A stretch of DNA of 64,000 nt, taken from Beroe forskalii. Taxonomy: Eukaryota > Ctenophora > Nuda > Beroida > Beroidae. The translations under genes and the position numbers were made by a program. Shown here piece by piece: positions 61,401-64,000 of this stretch. The notes under the pieces are model-generated. The model was given only the letters and a program-made list of their open reading frames with translations. It ran no database searches and was not told the DNA's origin. Where the stretch lies: assembly GCA_011033025.1 (NCBI GenBank), contig WFMF01000021.1:186001-250000 (forward strand), given 5' to 3'. The first letter of the stretch is position 1; each line of letters opens with the position of its first letter.

Positions 61401-64000
61401 AGAGGGTGAGAAGTTGAGCGAAATGACAGATAACCCGGATATCTGGGGAGTGAGAGGGTGAGAAGTTTAGCGAAATGAGTGTTATAGAGTTGATAGAATG
61501 TGCGTGAATTGGTCAATCATTGACCAATTCACGCACATTTAAATGAGAATAATGCCAAATAACTTTCATGGAATTATCGGGAAATGGATGATGTGAGAAT
61601 GGTCACAAATAGAATAATCGAGGCGCTCTTTACAATTACATGTGTGCACATGCATGGATCGATGAAGGTGCGCATTTAACAGCGCGCGCATTTTGATTTT
61701 CATGAAATTTCTGTCGCACATTACGCGTTTTCATCGATGGATGCACGAACACACGTATGGTTTCTTTCCCTCTTTAATCTTTCTCTCACGTTTGTGTTTG
61801 CCGAGAGTCTTGAGGGCACGGGGCAAAGTGTCCCTCATCTGGTCGAGGGAGCCCTGCACAGCAAGGGAGGTTCCATAGGATGTCCAGACTTTGCGACTCT
61901 GTTTGTACTTCTTCAGGAGAACTGACTTGTAAACTTCCTCTAGTTCCTGATGAAGCAGGGGGTTAGAGGTATAGATTTGCGACTTGTCCTTACCAAACTT
62001 CTGCTCTTCAATTTATTCCAATAGGGTGATCAGCACATTGATTTACATTTTTGCTTTAAGAACTATGTATTTTTACTCAGCTGTAATTGTTGATGTATAT
62101 TATTATTACTATTTCGGCACATTGCCAGCCCCACCGTGGGTTTACAAACAAGTCTTGATTTTAAAAGAAAACACCGAGTCTCGGCAGGATTTTACCGCTT
62201 GAAAAATATTTTTCTAAGCCTGAGTTACAAGATCCTCTTTTGATTTAGGCCTCAGGAGTGGAAACATAATTGGTCCCTGACAAAAATCATCAAAAATGCA
62301 GGTTTCAAGCCCCAGTGCAAGAGTGCAGTAGCAGAAGTGTTTTACCAATATGGTCATTGGTCAACAATTTAAAGGATTTCTCCTTTATCTCCCAAACCCG
62401 ACACTACCCATATTTTTCCTTCAGCTCCCTAACCTGATATTTCCCAGATTTCTCCAGCACAGCCGCCAGTCTGAGAAACACAGCTTTCCCGTCGTTGACT
62501 GCTGCCGCTTCCTGACAGCACTTCAACAGCCTGAATTATACAAGGAGCTGAATAGTGAATACAGGTAAACTATTAATATATTGATAGGGGGCCGGGGGTA
62601 AACTATTAACATATTGATAGGGGGCTGTTTGGTTGAGAAATATCACAATAACAAGGAGTCAGCATCGTAGTCATACGCGCGTATTACGCCACACTTTTCT
62701 TTTCACAGCGTGTAATAGCGGCTAGTCTCCCATGTTAAAGTGTAAACGGGAGCCTTCATTATCTATGACAATGACGTCACTCAGAAAAATATAATTAAGC
62801 GCATCTAGCGCTTTAAAGGTTAAGGTTAGGGTCGGGATTAGGGTCAGGATTTGTTAGGTTTACAGAAAGGATTAAGGTTAGGGTTTTGGTTAGGTTTAGG
62901 ATACAGAAAAATGGACGTTTAGATCTGTGACGTCACTCAGCCCCGTTTACATGGGAGACATACCGTAATAGCACTCAAATTTACTAAATTGTTTACGGCA
63001 TACAGACATTCTATACAAATGTCCATACAGACTTAAGTCAAGACGCAGACTTAAAGCCGCGCAAACTCAAGTCCAAGACGCGCAAACTAAAGCCGCGCAG
63101 ACTTAAGCCGCGCAAACTCAAGTCCAAGACGCGCAAACTTAAGCCGCGCAAACTTAAGCCCCGCAGACTTAAGCCGCGCAAACTAAAGCCGCGCAGACTT
63201 AAGCCGCGCAAACTCAAGACGCGCAAACTCAAGACGCGCAGACTTAAGCCGCGCAAACTCAAGACGCGCAGACTTAAGCCGCGCAAACTTAAGCCGCGCA
63301 AACATAAGCCCCACAAAGGGCAGTTGGAACTGTGCCAGTAATTTAGTAATCCAAATCAGGAAAAAGCCTGTCGTGTGTCCCGAATGAGTTCTCAAGGTTG
63401 AACAGTGCTGACCATACGTTTAGTTTCTCAGTTTCCAATCTGAGATGCATTATGTTAAATGGAATGAAAGTGCTGAAACTTCGGTGAAAAGTTATAAGCT
63501 AATTCCAGGGCTATTTGATACTTTGTTTTGAAATTGAAATGTGTCCTAAAAACTTTATGTGCCGCCTCTTGGAAACTCGCCTGTGGTATCAGATAATTGT
63601 TTATGAGCCGCATAATAGAATGAATAATTTTCTTTATTCTCTTCTTAGCTCAGCGAAGTGAAACGAACTTTTTCTGAAAAAGTTCGTTTCACTTCGCTGA
63701 GCTAAAAAGAGAATAAAGAAAATTATTCATCCTAACGGGTGATAACTAAAAATGGGACTTTTTTGTAACGGTCACTGCAGCCAAAACATTGAACCATCAT
63801 ATTTTTGGTATTCTGAGTAAGATAGCCATTTTCCAATGTGCTCCGAGAATTTCAGCTGTTCAAGTTGTTGGAGTGGAAGGTTATGATACATTTTGTAAGG
63901 CAATTCCGAAAATGGTTTGTACTCGCCTGTAGTTGATGGTGTCGAGGGCTCGTCTTGCAGTGGCCCTGGCCTTATCCACGTTGCTGAGACCGAGCCAGTA
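58428..64000 (-). CDS. PDCD11: RRP5/PDCD11 C-terminal HAT-repeat exons (partial, continues beyond window)
   Basis: Minus-strand exons: 64000-63927, 63439-63368, 62530-62434, 61946-61790 and 58596-58428. They read YWLGLSNVDKARATARRALD...; EKLNVWSALFNLENSFGTHD; LLKCCQEAAAVNDGKAVFLR...KYQ; ELEEVYKSVLLKKYKQSRKV...TLGKHK; and LLLDRAVSLKLPPKKMRFFF then KRYVDFETAHGADESHLQSV with stop after QDAD. The order and spacing match the C-terminal HAT/TPR-like repeats of RRP5, a nucleolar factor for pre-18S and pre-5.8S/25S rRNA processing. A segment of about 50 residues expected between KTLGKHK and LLLDRAV (in human PDCD11 it holds VDVI..FAQLEF and FENTL) has no clear exon; the gap is filled by two minisatellites. 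Two donors appear to be GC rather than GT. All phases otherwise agree. Confidence 0.9.
58680..58822. mobile_element. Inverted-repeat element, CGAACTCCTGC ends
   Basis: Arms GTCGAACTCCTGCTTGCGCT and AAACGTAGGAGTTCAACCC, then TTTTCATGCGCGGCGTAATC / GAGCCGCGCATGAAAAAG. It lies in the last RRP5 intron. Related to 34367 and 58047 elements through GCGCGGC arms. Confidence 0.65.
58917..59695. repeat. 27-bp minisatellite in RRP5 intron
   Basis: About 29 units of CAAGCAATGTACCCTGGACC plus CTGGTGT, with GGACC/GGGCC alternation and a few 15-bp short units. Open in several frames because 27 is a multiple of three. On the RRP5 sense strand each unit reads ACACCAGGGTCCAGGGTACA. Confidence 0.96.
59940..61490. 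repeat. 45-bp minisatellite in RRP5 intron
   Basis: About 34 nearly identical units: CGGATATCTGAGAGGGTGAG, AAGTTGAGCGAAGTGACAGA and TAACC. A few variants cluster near the ends and at 61135-61250. High homogeneity indicates recent expansion or ongoing gene conversion. Confidence 0.96.
61495..61540. repeat. Near-perfect palindrome
   Basis: AATGTGCGTGAATTGGTCAA and TTGACCAATTCACGCACATT separated by about two bases. It sits at the edge of the 45-bp array. Confidence 0.9.
62727..62961. mobile_element. Inverted-repeat element with TTAGGG-like core
   Basis: Ends GTCTCCCATGTTAAAGTGTA / complement of CCGTTTACATGGGAGACAT, with TGACGTCACTCAG on both sides. The core (about 62818-62912) is degenerate GGTTAGGGTTAGG-type sequence. 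Non-coding, in an RRP5 intron. Confidence 0.7.
63030..63320. repeat. 15-bp repeat array (GCGCAGACTTAAGCC)
   Basis: About 17 units alternating GCGCAGACTTAAGCC, GCGCAAACTCAAGAC and GCGCAAACTAAAGCC. It ends in CAAAGGGCAGTTGGAACTG, which recalls the termini of the GCGCGGC fold-back MITEs. Lies in an RRP5 intron. Confidence 0.92.
63627..63733. repeat. Near-perfect palindrome of about 100 bp
   Basis: Arms of about 50 bp: ATGAATAATTTTCTTTATTC, TTAGCTCAGCGAAGTGAAAC and GAACTTTTTC, then complements. There are only one or two mismatches and almost no loop (CTGAAA region). RRP5 intron. Likely a young fold-back MITE. Confidence 0.92.

Noticed and set aside
59684..61516. 610-codon open frame on the minus strand
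   Set aside because: It is the 45-bp minisatellite read through; 45 is a multiple of three, so several frames are open at once. No non-repetitive coding part.

Overview
The window is nuclear DNA of a metazoan. It has GT-AG spliceosomal introns, a C2H2 zinc-finger gene, a homeobox gene, the C-terminal exons of the ribosome-biogenesis factor RRP5/PDCD11, a CR1/L2-group LINE with APE endonuclease, a tRNA-derived SINE, a Merlin (ISXO2-like) transposon and many MITE-like inverted-repeat elements. The species cannot be read from sequence alone. The protein families and the minisatellite-rich introns fit a marine invertebrate, which is inference.

Layout. 1-4500: repeats and a SINE, no gene seen. 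4505-10112 (+): a three-exon gene for a 736-residue protein with ten C2H2 zinc fingers. 10113-17280: gene-poor DNA with several small inverted-repeat elements and a 66-bp tandem array. 17295-31965 (+): a homeobox gene of about twelve exons whose introns are full of minisatellites. 31966-45860: tandem arrays, MITEs, a SINE and large nested inverted repeats. 45867-47090: a fold-back Merlin derivative. 49200-54950 (-): a nearly complete two-ORF LINE. 58428-64000 (-): the 3' end of RRP5, with two large minisatellites in an intron.

The main observation is that the two neighbouring putative transcription factor genes begin with the same roughly 70-residue module. It is encoded with matching intron phases and resembles the N-terminal homodimerization domain of the mRNA 3'-end factor CstF-50 (CSTF1). 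In one gene it is joined to a C2H2 zinc-finger array, in the other to a divergent homeodomain. Part of intron 1 is also similar between the genes. This suggests a local duplication followed by recruitment of different DNA-binding domains, with a possibility of homo- or heterodimerization.

The second observation concerns the homeobox gene. At five or more splice junctions the DNA spanning the splice site has been tandemly duplicated: 24 bp x12 at the exon 1 donor, 184 bp x2 at the exon 4 donor, an acceptor copy before exon 5, an in-frame duplicated acceptor at exon 6, 60 bp x about 55 at the exon 9 donor, and 139 bp x2 at the exon 11 acceptor. The exon 1 array offers eleven alternative GT donors spaced exactly eight codons apart.
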